From positions 62,001-126,000 of the forward strand of contig NZ_JADLJS010000008.1 of NCBI RefSeq assembly GCF_015680405.1: 64,000 nucleotides of DNA, written 5' to 3'. The notes below the pieces were generated by a model. It was not told the DNA's origin. It ran no database searches and saw only the letters and a list, made by a program, of their open reading frames with translations. Positions 10,336 through 19,229 of the stretch are shown here, piece by piece (the stretch's first letter is position 1; the number at the start of each line of letters is the position of its first letter). The translations under genes were made by a program, and so were the position numbers. The DNA is from Pseudomonas pudica (GTDB taxonomy: Bacteria > Pseudomonadota > Gammaproteobacteria > Pseudomonadales > Pseudomonadaceae).

Positions 10336-10677
10336 GTGAGCACTCTGCCACCCTGCCCGAAATGCAACTCCGAATACACCTATGAGGATGGCACTCAGCT
10401 GATCTGCCCTGAATGTGCCCACGAGTGGTCGGCCAGCGGCGACGCCGAAGCGGCCAGCGACGAGGTGGTGAAGAAGGACTCGGTCGGCAACATCCTGCAG
10501 GACGGCGACACCGTCACCGTGATCAAGGACCTCAAGGTCAAGGGCTCGTCCCTGGTGGTCAAGGTCGGCACCAAGGTCAAGAACATCCGCCTGTGCGACG
10601 GCGATCACGACATCGACTGCAAGATCGACGGCATCGGTGCCATGAAGCTGAAGTCCGAGTTCGTGCGCAAGGTCTGA
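10336..10677 (+). CDS. yjdM: Zinc ribbon protein YjdM/PhnA
   Basis: 113-aa protein of the PhnA/YjdM family. Despite the old 'alkylphosphonate uptake' label, the family has no established role in phosphonate use. An N-terminal zinc ribbon is visible as C7-x2-C10 and C24-x2-C27, followed by a compact C-terminal beta domain ([30 protein letters not shown]). The start is GTG at 10336 with TGAGGAA just upstream. It is a single gene between a REP pair and the Fur-regulated small gene. Confidence 0.88.
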   Translation: MSTLPPCPKCNSEYTYEDGTQLICPECAHEWSASGDAEAASDEVVKKDSVGNILQDGDTVTVIKDLKVKGSSLVVKVGTKVKNIRLCDGDHDIDCKIDGIGAMKLKSEFVRKV

Positions 10678-10703
10678 TTTTCCATAAAACCGCCAATTGG
10701 CGC

Positions 10704-10732
10704 TTGCTATTAAGATAATAAGAATTATTCTC
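10704..10732 (+). promoter_or_regulatory. Fur box overlapping a sigma70 promoter
   Basis: GATAATAAGAATTATTCTC (10714-10732) matches the 19-bp Fur consensus GATAATGATAATCATTATC at 15 positions. It overlaps a possible -35 TTGCTA (10704-10709), 16-bp spacer, and -10 TATTCT (10726-10731). Iron-loaded Fur bound here would block polymerase, so the gene at 10762 should be induced by iron starvation. Confidence 0.75.
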
Positions 10733-10761
10733 ATTGGAACTGCTTTCCAAGGAGAATAGCC

Positions 10762-11007
10762 ATGACTTATCTGATCGACGCCTGGCTGGACCGCCCTCAC
10801 CCTTACCTGCGCATCCTTCATCGGGAAACCGGCGAAGTGTGCGCGGTGCTTGAAGAAGAAGCGCTCGACGAGCTGCGTGACCAGGGAGACCTGGACATGA
10901 GCGGGCTGAATTCGAGTGAACCTGGGGTGCTCAAGGAGCTGGTGCGGAATCTGTTTCTATTTTGCTATGCGCGGGCGTTGCGCCCCGGGGGAACAGACTG
11001 GAACTGA
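10762..11007 (+). CDS. Small iron-regulated hypothetical protein
   Basis: 81-aa cytosolic protein with no domain I recognise; it looks conserved in Pseudomonas at this position between ispB and fklB. It is acidic in the middle (LEEEALDELRDQGDLD), has no signal peptide and only a short hydrophobic run (NLFLFCYARAL) near the C-terminus. A strong AAGGAG ribosome site precedes the ATG. The Fur box at 10714-10732 predicts expression in iron-poor conditions, which is the best clue to its role. The reading frame, ribosome site and regulated promoter make it a real gene. Confidence 0.8.
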   Translation: MTYLIDAWLDRPHPYLRILHRETGEVCAVLEEEALDELRDQGDLDMSGLNSSEPGVLKELVRNLFLFCYARALRPGGTDWN

Positions 11008-11034
11008 CGGAACTGGCGAGGGCTTCGCCCTCGG

Positions 11035-11117
11035 TCGCGACACAAGGCCGCTCCTGCAGGTGCATGCGTTCCCCTGTAGGAGCGGCCTTGTGTCGCGAAT
11101 GGGCCGCAAAGCGGCCC
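11035..11117. repeat. Paired REP-like element (TCGCGACACAAGGCCGCTCC type) with adjacent hairpin
   Basis: Inverted halves at 11035-11060 and 11073-11098 share TCGCGACACAAGGCCGCTCC. They are followed by a GGGCCGC-AAA-GCGGCCC hairpin at 11101-11117, just past the fklB stop. This is a third REP sequence class; the other copy is at 19754-19854 and has the same accompanying hairpin. Confidence 0.8.
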
Positions 11118-11125
11118 CAGCGGCA

Positions 11126-11743
11126 TTACAGAACGTCGAGCAGCTCGACGTCGAACACCAGCACGCTGTGCGGCGGGATGCTGCCAACGCCTTGGGCGCC
11201 GTAGGCCAGCTCGCTCGGCACGTAAAGGCGCCATTTGCTGCCAGCGTTCATCAACTGCAGGGCTTCGGTCCAGCCAGCGATCACACCACCTACCGGGAAT
11301 TCAGCCGGCTGACCACGGTCGTAGGAGCTGTCGAACACAGTGCCGTCGATCAGGGTGCCGTGGTAGTGGGTGCGCACGTTGTCTTCGCGGGTCGGCTTGG
11401 CGCCTTCACCTGCGGTCAGTACTTCGAACTGCAGGCCCGAAGCCAGGGTGGTGATGCCGTCACGCTTGGCGTTCTCGACCAGGAATGCCTTGCCAGCGGC
11501 AGCAGCGGCTTCAGCCTTGGCAGCTGCTTCGGCTTGCATCACGTCGCGGATGACCTTGAAGCTGGCCGACAGGTCGGCTTCGCTGACGCGGCTGTCGGCG
11601 CCATTGAAGGCGTCGGTCAGGCCGGCCAGGATGGCTTCCAGGCTGACGCCTGGTGGCGGGTTGTCGCGCAGTTGGCCGCCCAGCTGACGGCCGATGCCGT
11701 AGCTGACGCGAGTTTCGTCGGTGGACAGGTTGAGTTCGGACAT
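11126..11743 (-). CDS. fklB: FKBP-type peptidyl-prolyl cis-trans isomerase FklB
   Basis: FKBP22/FklB-type proline isomerase, 205 aa. The N-terminal ~90 residues form the helical dimerisation domain (YGIGRQLGGQL ... GLTDAFNG), followed by an Ala/Glu-rich linker helix. The C-terminal FKBP domain shows THYHGTLIDGTVFDSS, VIAGWTEALQLM, LAYGAQGVGSIPPHSVL. No signal peptide is seen at the chosen start MSELNLSTDET (11743), so it is probably cytoplasmic. The frame is open further upstream but without a ribosome site. Confidence 0.93.
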   Translation of the reverse strand: MSELNLSTDETRVSYGIGRQLGGQLRDNPPPGVSLEAILAGLTDAFNGADSRVSEADLSASFKVIRDVMQAEAAAKAEAAAAAGKAFLVENAKRDGITTLASGLQFEVLTAGEGAKPTREDNVRTHYHGTLIDGTVFDSSYDRGQPAEFPVGGVIAGWTEALQLMNAGSKWRLYVPSELAYGAQGVGSIPPHSVLVFDVELLDVL

Positions 11744-11828
11744 TGTCGTGCTCCACTGCAGGGCGCAGTGAAGCCGCGCCCTTGATGAAAAGGGCGAGCA
11801 GCCTAGCACACTGGGGCGCTGCGAGCAG

Positions 11829-12134
11829 CTACCAGGCCGAGCGCTGGGAAATCGGCACCTTCAAGTCTTCTTCCGGGTGCGTGCCCATGCCGCACATTTC
11901 GTCCTGTACCGACCAGTGCACCAGGTTCATCGAGACCATGGGGATGGTTTGCAGCAACTTGCGCGCATCCTCCACCGAATGCACGCGCAAGCGTTCACCA
12001 CGGGCATCGGACAGGGGGTGGGGGTGGCCTTTGATCCGGGCCTCTAGCAGGTAGTCCCCGCCTTCGATGGCGATCAGGTTCAGTTCGTCGACATGGCCAG
12101 CCCTGGCCTCGGTGTTGAGCTGATGCAGGTTCAT
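11829..12134 (-). CDS. Conserved hypothetical protein (DUF6482-like)
   Basis: 101-aa soluble protein that I recall as a small Pseudomonas family (DUF6482), of unknown function. The start MNLHQLNTEARAG at 12134 follows GCGAGGTG; the frame upstream is open but has no ribosome site. Visible features are a strand-rich N-terminal half (ELNLIAIEGGDYLLEARI), a central HPLSDARGERLRVHSVEDAR, and a C-terminal half with His, Cys and Met (VHWSVQDEMCGMG). It is a single gene upstream of fklB on the same strand. Confidence 0.75.
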   Translation of the reverse strand: MNLHQLNTEARAGHVDELNLIAIEGGDYLLEARIKGHPHPLSDARGERLRVHSVEDARKLLQTIPMVSMNLVHWSVQDEMCGMGTHPEEDLKVPISQRSAW

Positions 12135-12237
12135 GAGAGCACCTCGCGATGGGAACCACGCATGAGAGCTCATTTTTTGTACAGAAAGGGCGAATGCACA
12201 AGGCATGACCGACGCCGCTCGTCAGGTGGACCGTGCC

Positions 12238-12284
12238 GGCCTCTTCGCGGGCTTGCCCGCTTCCACAGGGATTGCGAAGAGGCC
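12238..12284. repeat. Single REP unit flanked by an 11-bp inverted repeat
   Basis: One REP half (CGCGGGCTTGCCCGCTTCCACAG, 12246-12268) is enclosed by GGCCTCTTCGC (12238-12248) and its exact complement (12274-12284). It lies 9 bases beyond the stop of the membrane gene at 12293 and could act as its 3' end structure. Confidence 0.7.
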
Positions 12285-12292
12285 TGAAAGGC

Positions 12293-12781
12293 TCAGTGCT
12301 TGGTCAGCTTGTCCAGGTAGCCCATGCAGAATGCCGAGACCACGAAGGTCATGTGGATGATCACGTACCACATCAGGTAATCGGTGGAGATGTTCTGTGC
12401 GTCCATGAACACCCGCAGCAGGTGGATGGACGAAATGGCCACGATCGACGCGGCAACCTTCATCTTCAGCGACGAAGAGTCCATCTTGCCCAGCCAGTTG
12501 AGCTTTTCCTTGCTCTCGTCGATGTCCAGTTGCGAAACGAAGTTCTCGTAGCCGGAGATCATCACCATCACCAGCAGGCCACCCACCAGCGACATGTCGA
12601 TCAGCGACAGGATCACCAGGATCAGGTCGGCTTCGCTGAGGGCGAAGACGTTGGGCAGGACGTGGACCACTTCCTGGAAGAATTTCAGCGCCAGGGCCAG
12701 CAGGCCGAGGGACAGGCCGAAGTAGATGGGGGCGAGCAGCCAGCGCGAGGCATACATCGCGTTTTCGAGGATACGTTCCAT
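12293..12781 (-). CDS. TIGR00645/YqhA family inner membrane protein
   Basis: 162-aa integral membrane protein of the YqhA (UPF0114) family; its function is unknown. At least three hydrophobic helices are seen: [20 protein letters not shown] (about 15-34), [20 protein letters not shown] (about 53-72) and a C-terminal segment ending [17 protein letters not shown]. Between them is a charged loop ([14 protein letters not shown]). The family start [14 protein letters not shown] is intact. Monocistronic, with a REP structure after the stop. Confidence 0.88.
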   Translation of the reverse strand: MERILENAMYASRWLLAPIYFGLSLGLLALALKFFQEVVHVLPNVFALSEADLILVILSLIDMSLVGGLLVMVMISGYENFVSQLDIDESKEKLNWLGKMDSSSLKMKVAASIVAISSIHLLRVFMDAQNISTDYLMWYVIIHMTFVVSAFCMGYLDKLTKH

Positions 12782-12864
12782 GGAGTGTCGGGACTCATCA
12801 GGTGACTAAAAAAGCGACGGCGAGTATAGCCAGCCACCTGTTACAGCAAAAGCCCGGTGAATCG

Positions 12865-12962
12865 GGGCTGCTTTGCAGCCCAATCGCCGGCAAGCCAGCT
12901 CCCACAGGTTGATCACCGACCTGTGGCCATTGCTTTACCTGTGGGAGCTGGCTTGCCGGCGA
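12865..12962. repeat. Hairpin plus paired REP element
   Basis: A small GGGCTGC-TTT-GCAGCCC hairpin (12865-12881) is followed by inverted REP halves of the CGGCAAGCCAGCTCCCACAG class (12884-12909 and 12937-12962). The spacer also holds a second partial inverted copy of CCTGTGG. Confidence 0.8.
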
Positions 12963-12981
12963 TGAGGCCAGTAAAAGTTAC

Positions 12982-13320
12982 TCAGGTCTCAGGATGAAAC
13001 TGGTAATCCCCCAGGTTCCGACACCGCTCACCATTGATCCGCCGCAACTGCGCCTGCAAATGCAAACACCAGATCTGCGGATCCTCGGCCACCTGGTACC
13101 CATGCAAGGTCAGGCTGTCGACAATGGCATTGAGCACCGATTCGGCCACCAGCGGCCCATGGAACGGCCCTTGTGCCTTGATCGCGGACGGTTGTTCGCC
13201 GGCCATGCCGGCGGCAAACAGCAGCGTCCACATGCCGTTGTCCCCGGCCAGCGGACGGATGCTGCATTCGATGCGGGTCACCAGGCCCAGGCACTGGCGA
13301 GTGAGGCTGAGATTGCGCAT
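12982..13320 (-). CDS. Conserved hypothetical protein
   Basis: 112-aa soluble protein without a recognised domain. It has four Cys (CLGL, ECSIRPL, WCLHLQ, GERCRN) and a predicted alternating strand/helix pattern. Similar proteins sit next to the Lon-like protease in Pseudomonas, so conservation of place is the main support. The ATG at 13320 gives MRNLSLTRQCLG; the codon use matches the core genome. The gene follows the protease gene on the same strand after ~160 bases and may be read from its own promoter. Confidence 0.65.
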   Translation of the reverse strand: MRNLSLTRQCLGLVTRIECSIRPLAGDNGMWTLLFAAGMAGEQPSAIKAQGPFHGPLVAESVLNAIVDSLTLHGYQVAEDPQIWCLHLQAQLRRINGERCRNLGDYQFHPET

Positions 13321-13481
13321 GGCCGCGCCCCCTCCAATAAGCCTTGTTCAGCCTGAAATTCAGGCTGTCTCCATCCTGAACGCTGATACCGTCCTTAAGT
13401 TCCAGCATAGAAGAACGGTAAAGAAAGATGGAAAACCGGCGCTGAACGGTAGCACATCGCCGCCAGCGCCGGTTTATTGAC

Positions 13482-15920
13482 TCAGGCAGGCTTGGCCTGG
13501 GCAATCACCTCTTCCAGGCGTTCTTTCTCCGCCTTCTCGATTTCTTCCTCGCCAATCATCTCGGCGATCTCGCGCAGGCGCTCCACCACCCGGGCGTTGA
13601 CGCTGCCTTCGGTGAACTGACCCTTGTCATCCAGCACACCGGCCTCCTCGCCCACCAGCAGGCTCAACGCCTCGTCGGCCTGGCTGACCGCGTACACGTG
13701 GAACATGCCATTCTCCACCGCCTGAAGCACGCGCTCGTCGAGCATCAGCGTGGCAACGTTGGCACGCGGGATGATCACCCCCTGCTCACCGGTCAGGCCA
13801 CGCGCCTCGCACAGGCGGAAGAAGCCCTCGATCTTCTCGTTGACCCCACCCACTGCCTGCACTTCACCAAACTGGTTGATCGAGCCAGTGATGGCGAAGC
13901 ACTGCTTGAGCGGCGTGCGCGACAATGCCGAAATCAGCGTGCAGGCTTCACCCAGCGAGGCGCTGTCACCGTCCACATAGCCGTAGGACTGTTCCAGGGC
14001 GATGCTCGCCGAGATCGCCAGCGGGAACTCCTGGGCATAGCGGCTGCCCAGGTAGCCGGTGAGGATCATCACCCCCTTGGAGTGGATCGGCTGGCCTAGG
14101 TTGACCTCACGCTCGATGTCGACGATACCGCTGCCACCCGGGTACACGGTGGCGGAGATACGCGCCGGCATGCCGAACGCCGAATCGCCCACTTCGAGCA
14201 CGGTCAGGCCGTTGCACTTGCCGATGGCCGCGCCTTCGGTGTCGATCAGGATGATGCCGGCGAGCATGTCGTCCAGCACCCGCTGCGAAACACGCCCGGT
14301 GCGGGTGGCCTTGGCCTTGAGCGCACGCTCGATGTGCCCGGCGTCGGTCATTTCGTCACTGGCCAGCTGGCGGATGAAATCGGCTTCGCTGACCAACTGG
14401 AACAGGTCGCCGATACGCGCCGACAGGCGCGACTGGTTTTCCGCCAGGCGGGCGCTGTAGGTAGCCAGACGCGCCACCGCGTCACTGGTCAGTGGCGCCA
14501 TGCCTTCTTCATTGGTGCGGGTACGCAACAACTGGGCAAACTGCTCCAGGTTCTCGTCGACCATGGGCATGTCTTCGTCGAAGTCCACCAGCACCCGGAA
14601 CATCTCCTGGAAGTCCGGGTCGTGGTCCTGCAGCGCGTAATACAGCTGACGCGAGCCGATGATGACCAGCTTGATGTTCAGCGGGATCATCTGCGGCGTC
14701 AGGCTGACGGTAGCCACCCGGCCCAGCTCGCCCAGTGGCGACTCCATCTTCAACTTGCGCGACTGCAGCGCACGCTTGAGCGCGTCCCAGACGAACGGCT
14801 CGCCCAGCATCTTCTCGGCTTCCAGAATCAGGAAGCCGCCGTTGGCGCGGTGCAGCGCCCCCGGGCGCAGCTGGCGGTACGAGGTGTACAGCGCACCCTG
14901 GTCGGTGCTGTATTCGATACGGCCAAACAGGTTGTCGTAAGTCGGGTGCGGCTCGAACACCACCGGCGCACCGCCGTCGGCGTGGTGGCCGACCACCAGG
15001 CTTGGGGCGTACTGCTCTTCCAGCAGCTTGCGCGCGGCCGCGTCGGTCTTGCTGTCATCGACCAGTTGCTCGACCACGGTACGCAGCAGGTTCAACTGCA
15101 CCGACTGCAGGTAGGCGCAAACCGCGGCGTTCTCGGCGTACTTCTCCGACAGCGGCGCCAGCAACGGTTGCAGGGCCAGGGTGATGGTTTCTTCGTTGAG
15201 CTGGCGCAGTTGGTTGTTCGACTCGCGTTTCCATTGCGGCAGGCTGGCCAGCTCTTCGTTCAGGCGCTCCTCGAGCAGGGCGATATCCTCGTGGAACTGC
15301 TCGCGCACCTCCTCTGGCAACTGGGCGAATTCGGCTTCGTCCAACGCCTTGCCGTCGGCCATCGGCGTGAAGGCGACGTTGCTGGCGTCACGGTACAAGG
15401 CCACGTCCTTTTCCAGCGAGGCGCGCTCGATCACATCTAGGGCGCGGTCGTAACGCTGGTTGAAGGCGCGGTCGATGGCGCCCTTCTTCTGCTGGTACGA
15501 CGGGTGCTCGAACACCGCCGGGAAGGTCGACAACAGGTTGTCGATCAGCCCGTTCATGTCCGCGATGAACGCCCCGGCGCTGCCGGACGGCAATTCCAGC
15601 GCGCGGGGCTCACGGGTGTCATCGAAGTGGTTGACGTAAACCCAGTCGGCCGGGGTCTGCTGGCGCTTGCCCTCGGCCTTGAGGTAGCGCTTGACGAACG
15701 AGAAGCGGCCGGTACCAGGCTCGCCCATCACGTACACATTGTAACCAGGGCGCGGCATGGCCACGCCGAACTGCAGGGCCTCGACAGCACGCTCCTGGCC
15801 CAGGACTCCGCGAAACGGCTCCAGATCGTCGGTATTGGTAAAGGCAAACTGCTCGGGGGAGAAACGCCGGGTCAGGGCTTCAGGCGCGAGACGCAGGCGC
15901 GCAGCGACAGGATCGGGCAT
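13482..15920 (-). CDS. Lon-like ATP-dependent protease (LonB/YcbZ type)
   Basis: 812-aa ATP-dependent serine protease of the Lon-like family without the Lon N-terminal domain. The C-terminal proteolytic domain holds the Ser-Lys dyad: Ser653 in GDSAS and Lys696 in NEKIEG, 43 residues apart as in E. coli Lon (Ser679/Lys722). The N-terminal ATPase has a Walker A region GEPGTGRFS (66-74) in which Arg72 replaces the usual Lys, and a Walker B-like GGFLILEAEKML. A long helical insertion (about 180-290) separates the two halves of the ATPase, as is usual for this family. The C-terminal ~30 residues are Glu/Lys-rich. Single gene, minus strand. Confidence 0.9.
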   Translation of the reverse strand: MPDPVAARLRLAPEALTRRFSPEQFAFTNTDDLEPFRGVLGQERAVEALQFGVAMPRPGYNVYVMGEPGTGRFSFVKRYLKAEGKRQQTPADWVYVNHFDDTREPRALELPSGSAGAFIADMNGLIDNLLSTFPAVFEHPSYQQKKGAIDRAFNQRYDRALDVIERASLEKDVALYRDASNVAFTPMADGKALDEAEFAQLPEEVREQFHEDIALLEERLNEELASLPQWKRESNNQLRQLNEETITLALQPLLAPLSEKYAENAAVCAYLQSVQLNLLRTVVEQLVDDSKTDAAARKLLEEQYAPSLVVGHHADGGAPVVFEPHPTYDNLFGRIEYSTDQGALYTSYRQLRPGALHRANGGFLILEAEKMLGEPFVWDALKRALQSRKLKMESPLGELGRVATVSLTPQMIPLNIKLVIIGSRQLYYALQDHDPDFQEMFRVLVDFDEDMPMVDENLEQFAQLLRTRTNEEGMAPLTSDAVARLATYSARLAENQSRLSARIGDLFQLVSEADFIRQLASDEMTDAGHIERALKAKATRTGRVSQRVLDDMLAGIILIDTEGAAIGKCNGLTVLEVGDSAFGMPARISATVYPGGSGIVDIEREVNLGQPIHSKGVMILTGYLGSRYAQEFPLAISASIALEQSYGYVDGDSASLGEACTLISALSRTPLKQCFAITGSINQFGEVQAVGGVNEKIEGFFRLCEARGLTGEQGVIIPRANVATLMLDERVLQAVENGMFHVYAVSQADEALSLLVGEEAGVLDDKGQFTEGSVNARVVERLREIAEMIGEEEIEKAEKERLEEVIAQAKPA

Positions 15921-16173
15921 TGGGTTTCCTTACTTCGGCGGGGCAGATACGCAGCATTCTGGCGCTGCCCGCGCGCGCCTTGCAAGGCTCCACGGGACTT
16001 TATGTCGCAGCCGATGCGGGTCATGTAACAGCAAATTTTTCGCAATCAACAACGCAACTCTTAGATCGTGCCTAAACTCCAAGCTGCGCGGGTGGGTGAA
16101 AAGCTTTCCCGACCTGGCAACCGAGTTGCCAGAAACCCTGACCCTTGGTTAAGTCAAATAGAGAACAAATGCT

Positions 16174-16662
16174 ATGAAACGGATTCTTCTGGGTACTCTG
16201 TTCACCGTGGTCTCGATCAATGCCATGGCCGAAGCGCCAGGCGGCCCGAACTGCGGCTGGGGCAACATGCTGTTCGAAGGCCAGCGCGGCACTCCGGCAC
16301 ACTTCCTGGCTTCTACCACCAACGGCACCTCCGGTAACGCCACCTTCGGCATGACCTCCGGCACCAACGGCTGCTCGACCAAAGCGTCGCTGACCTACGG
16401 CGGCAAGTCCTGGTTCGCCATGAACGGCATGATGAACGAACTGTCCGAAGACATGGCCATGGGCCAGGGCGAAGCGCTGACCACCTATGCCGTGGTTCTG
16501 GGCGTGGCTCCGGAAGACCGTGGCTACTTCGCATCGGTCACCCACCAGCACTTCAACCAGATCTTCAGCAGCGCCGACGTCACTGCCGAAACCGTCCACA
16601 GCAACACCCTGGCTGTTCTGAAGAACGACCCACGCCTGGCCAAATACGCAACCGAGGCCTGA
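16174..16662 (+). CDS. DUF3015 family exported protein
   Basis: 162-aa protein with a clear signal peptide (MKRILLGTLFTVVSINAMAEA, cut after AMA or AEA) and the conserved DUF3015 features: two Cys (NCGWGNM and TNGCSTKAS) likely forming a disulfide, an LFEGQRGTPAHFLASTTNGT block and a SGNATFGM segment. It is predicted to be periplasmic; the function is unknown. It is preceded by GAGAACAAATGCT with a modest ribosome site and followed by a strong terminator, so it is a single-gene unit. Confidence 0.88.
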   Translation: MKRILLGTLFTVVSINAMAEAPGGPNCGWGNMLFEGQRGTPAHFLASTTNGTSGNATFGMTSGTNGCSTKASLTYGGKSWFAMNGMMNELSEDMAMGQGEALTTYAVVLGVAPEDRGYFASVTHQHFNQIFSSADVTAETVHSNTLAVLKNDPRLAKYATEA

Positions 16663-16673
16663 GTGCAGCTGCT

Positions 16674-16708
16674 CCCGCCCCGACCCCGGGGCGGGTTTCG
16701 CCTTTTTT
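16674..16708 (+). terminator. Intrinsic terminator after the DUF3015 gene
   Basis: CCCGCCCC and GGGGCGGG form an 8-bp GC stem with a 6-base loop, followed by TTTCGCC and then TTTTTT at 16703-16708. It lies 11 bases past the stop codon. Confidence 0.85.
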
Positions 16709-16736
16709 CGGCATCGTTAAGAAGTAGTTGCCCGAC

Positions 16737-18590
16737 ATGCTCAAACGCTTCGTATCCCTGGCGCTGTGTGCCTGCGCCCCTGTTCATGCCGCGCCCGTGC
16801 TGGACCAAGGCCGTGTCCAGCAACTGGCCAACACCCCTTACTGGATTGCCCTGGGCCATTACGAAACCGCCAAGCTGGGTGGCTGGCGCAGCTATGTGGA
16901 CGATGATGCGTTCTTCCTTGCCGAGGATGGCGCGCACCACCCCGACCAGGAGCTGCAAGCCACGGTCGAAGCGCTGTACGCCCCGGCCAGCCTCGGCGAC
17001 AAGCATGCCCAGTGCGTGTTCCCGGCACGCACCCGCTGGCTGCGCGAACAGCTCGACCTTCAGAACCTGCCGCAACCGGACTGTCAGGAATTCACCACCT
17101 GGTACCAATCGATCGACCCGCACAGTGCGGCGCTGATCTTCCCGGCGGCCTACCTGAACAGCCCGTCATCGATGTTCGGCCACACCTTGCTGCGCATCGA
17201 CCAGTCCAACACCCGCAGCGACGACACCACGCTGCTGAGCTACGCGATCAACTTCGGCGCCTATATCGAAGGCAGCGACAACAGCATCCTGTACGCCTGG
17301 AAGGGCCTGATGGGCGGCTACCCTGGCCTGTTCGCGCTGATGCCCTACCAGGAAAAACTGTCCGAATACCGCAGCCTGGAAAACCGCGACCTCTGGGAGT
17401 ACCAGTTGGACCTGACCCCGGAAGAAACCGGGCGCATGGTCGAGCATGTGTGGGAGTTGAAGCAGATCCAGTTCGACTATTTCTTCTTCGACGAAAACTG
17501 CTCGTACCGCCTGCTGGAACTGCTGCAGGTGGCCCGACCAAGCCTGGACCTGACCTCGCAGTTCCCGCTGACCGCCATCCCGACCGACACGGTGAAGGCC
17601 GTGAAGCAGTCCGGCCTGGTCGCCAGCGAGACGTACCGCCCCTCTCGCGAACGCGAACTGCTGGCCCGGGCCGAGCCGCTCGATCACGACGAAAAGCGCC
17701 AGGTGCTGGCTGCAAGCGCCGATACCTCGCACCTGCAGAGCCTCGAGTTCAAGGCCCTGCCCCGCCAGCGCCAGGCGCTGGTGCAGGATGCCGCGTACCG
17801 CCTGGAGCGTTACCGCGCCAATGGCCAGGAGCGCGACCCTGGGCAGGCCAAGCGCAGTTTCGAACTGCTGCGGGCGATCAACAGCAACCCGCCACCGCCC
17901 CTGCAGATCGAGCGCCCGGGCCTGCCCGAGGACGGCCACGACTCGCGCACCTGGCAGTTGGGCGTGGGCACCCGCGAAGACCGCGCCTACGCCGAATACG
18001 GCCTGCGCATGGCCTACCACGACCTGAATGACAACGCCTATGGCTTCCCGCTGGGGGCGCAGATCGAGATCCTGCAGCTGAAGCTGCGCCAGTACGAAGG
18101 CAATGACTGGCAGGTGCAGCGCCTGGACCTGGCCACCATCCGCTCGCTGACGCCGCGCAACGAGCTGCTCAAGCCTTGGTCGTGGCAGGTGGCCGGCGGG
18201 CTGGAGCGGGTGCCGGGCAAGCATGATGACGAAGTGCTGGTGAGCCATGTGAATGGCGGGGCCGGCGGCACCTGGCAACTGGCCGACGGGTTGCTGGGCT
18301 TTGCCCTGGGCACGGTGCGGGTCGAGCACCACAATGATTTTGCCCAGTTCATCGCCCCGGCGGCGGGCTTCAATGGCGGGCTGCTGTGGCGCAACGGGCT
18401 GGGCAACATGACGCTGGAGGCCAAGGGCGACTACTTCACCAATGGCGAGGTGCGGCGCAGTGTGAGCCTGAACCAGCAGTGGGAGATCAGCCAGAACCTG
18501 GGCCTGCGGTTGAGTGCTTCGCGAGAGTTCAGCCACCTGGCCACGGCGCAGAACGAGGTGATGCTGGAGTTGAAGTGGTATCACTACTGA
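16737..18590 (+). CDS. DUF4105 domain-containing envelope protein
   Basis: 617-aa exported protein of the DUF4105 family (function unknown). The chosen ATG at 16737 gives a signal peptide MLKRFVSLALCACAPVHA; a TTG at 16728 would add three residues. The DUF4105 core lies in the first half and includes AAYLNSPSSMFGHTLLRI, YAINFGAY and DENCSYRLLELL, with conserved His and Cys that suggest a catalytic or metal site. The C-terminal ~250 residues alternate short strands (WQLGVGTREDRAYAEYGL, TLEAKGDYFTNGEV, LRLSASREFSHLA) like an outer membrane barrel, so I infer an outer membrane location. Confidence 0.82.
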   Translation: MLKRFVSLALCACAPVHAAPVLDQGRVQQLANTPYWIALGHYETAKLGGWRSYVDDDAFFLAEDGAHHPDQELQATVEALYAPASLGDKHAQCVFPARTRWLREQLDLQNLPQPDCQEFTTWYQSIDPHSAALIFPAAYLNSPSSMFGHTLLRIDQSNTRSDDTTLLSYAINFGAYIEGSDNSILYAWKGLMGGYPGLFALMPYQEKLSEYRSLENRDLWEYQLDLTPEETGRMVEHVWELKQIQFDYFFFDENCSYRLLELLQVARPSLDLTSQFPLTAIPTDTVKAVKQSGLVASETYRPSRERELLARAEPLDHDEKRQVLAASADTSHLQSLEFKALPRQRQALVQDAAYRLERYRANGQERDPGQAKRSFELLRAINSNPPPPLQIERPGLPEDGHDSRTWQLGVGTREDRAYAEYGLRMAYHDLNDNAYGFPLGAQIEILQLKLRQYEGNDWQVQRLDLATIRSLTPRNELLKPWSWQVAGGLERVPGKHDDEVLVSHVNGGAGGTWQLADGLLGFALGTVRVEHHNDFAQFIAPAAGFNGGLLWRNGLGNMTLEAKGDYFTNGEVRRSVSLNQQWEISQNLGLRLSASREFSHLATAQNEVMLELKWYHY

Positions 18591-18606
18591 GGCCGCCTTG
18601 CGGCCT

Positions 18607-18688
18607 TTCGCGGGCATGCCCGCTCCCACAGGTACTGCACTGGCCTCGAATTCTGGGGTGATCCTGTGGGAGCGGGCGTGCCCGCGAA
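18607..18688. repeat. Paired REP element (CGCGGGC-TGCCCGCTCCCACAG type)
   Basis: Inverted halves at 18607-18633 and 18661-18688, ~16 bases after the DUF4105 stop. The inner palindromes differ from the 10166 pair by single bases (CATG or CGTG instead of CTTG). Confidence 0.85.
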
Positions 18689-18799
18689 TGGGCCAGTGAG
18701 GTCAGCAGAGCAGTGTGAACCAACCGAGTCTTTGACACTGTTTTGACGGCCCCCCGACAAACCGCCACCTAGACTTTCCAGTATCAACCGGAGGGTTTT

Positions 18800-19162
18800 G
18801 TGGTTATGTCGCGGTACTGGTTTGGCGTGTGCATGGCGTTGATGCTGTCTGGTTGCGAAACCACCCACGAGCAGATGGTCAACCAGGGCTATCCCCCCGC
18901 CTATGCCGATGGCTTCCAGGACGGCTGCAGCAGCGGCCGCCAGGCGGCAGGGCTGATGGTCGGCGGCTTTCGCAAGGACGTGCCGCGCTACCTGCACGAG
19001 CGCCAGTACGAAAGCGGCTGGGACGACGGCTTTCGCCAGTGCCACGCCATGCAGGACAGCGAAGAACAGCGCCAGTACCACGAGCGCTTCTGGGACCAGC
19101 GCGAGCGCGACTGGGAGCAGGAAAAGGACCGCGACGCCGCACGCGCCTATCGCCACAACTGA
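18800..19162 (+). CDS. Small lipoprotein, hypothetical
   Basis: 120-aa predicted lipoprotein: a short signal with lipobox LSGC (Cys at ~19) follows a hydrophobic run FGVCMALML. The mature part repeats a Tyr-x-x-Gly-phi-x-Asp-Gly-Cys pattern twice (PAYADGFQDGC and ESGWDDGFRQC), so two more Cys may pair. The C-terminus is a charged helix rich in Arg, Glu and Gln. Start: GTG at 18800 sits 5 bases after GGAGG; the ATG at 18806 is the alternative. No known family recognised beyond a conserved Pseudomonas lipoprotein. Confidence 0.78.
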   Translation: MVMSRYWFGVCMALMLSGCETTHEQMVNQGYPPAYADGFQDGCSSGRQAAGLMVGGFRKDVPRYLHERQYESGWDDGFRQCHAMQDSEEQRQYHERFWDQRERDWEQEKDRDAARAYRHN

Positions 19163-19229
19163 GTCGCAAACGGACATCCCTTGAAACCGGCGGCCTGCGA
19201 TGATGGTCTCCTGCACAAGGAGGCCACGC

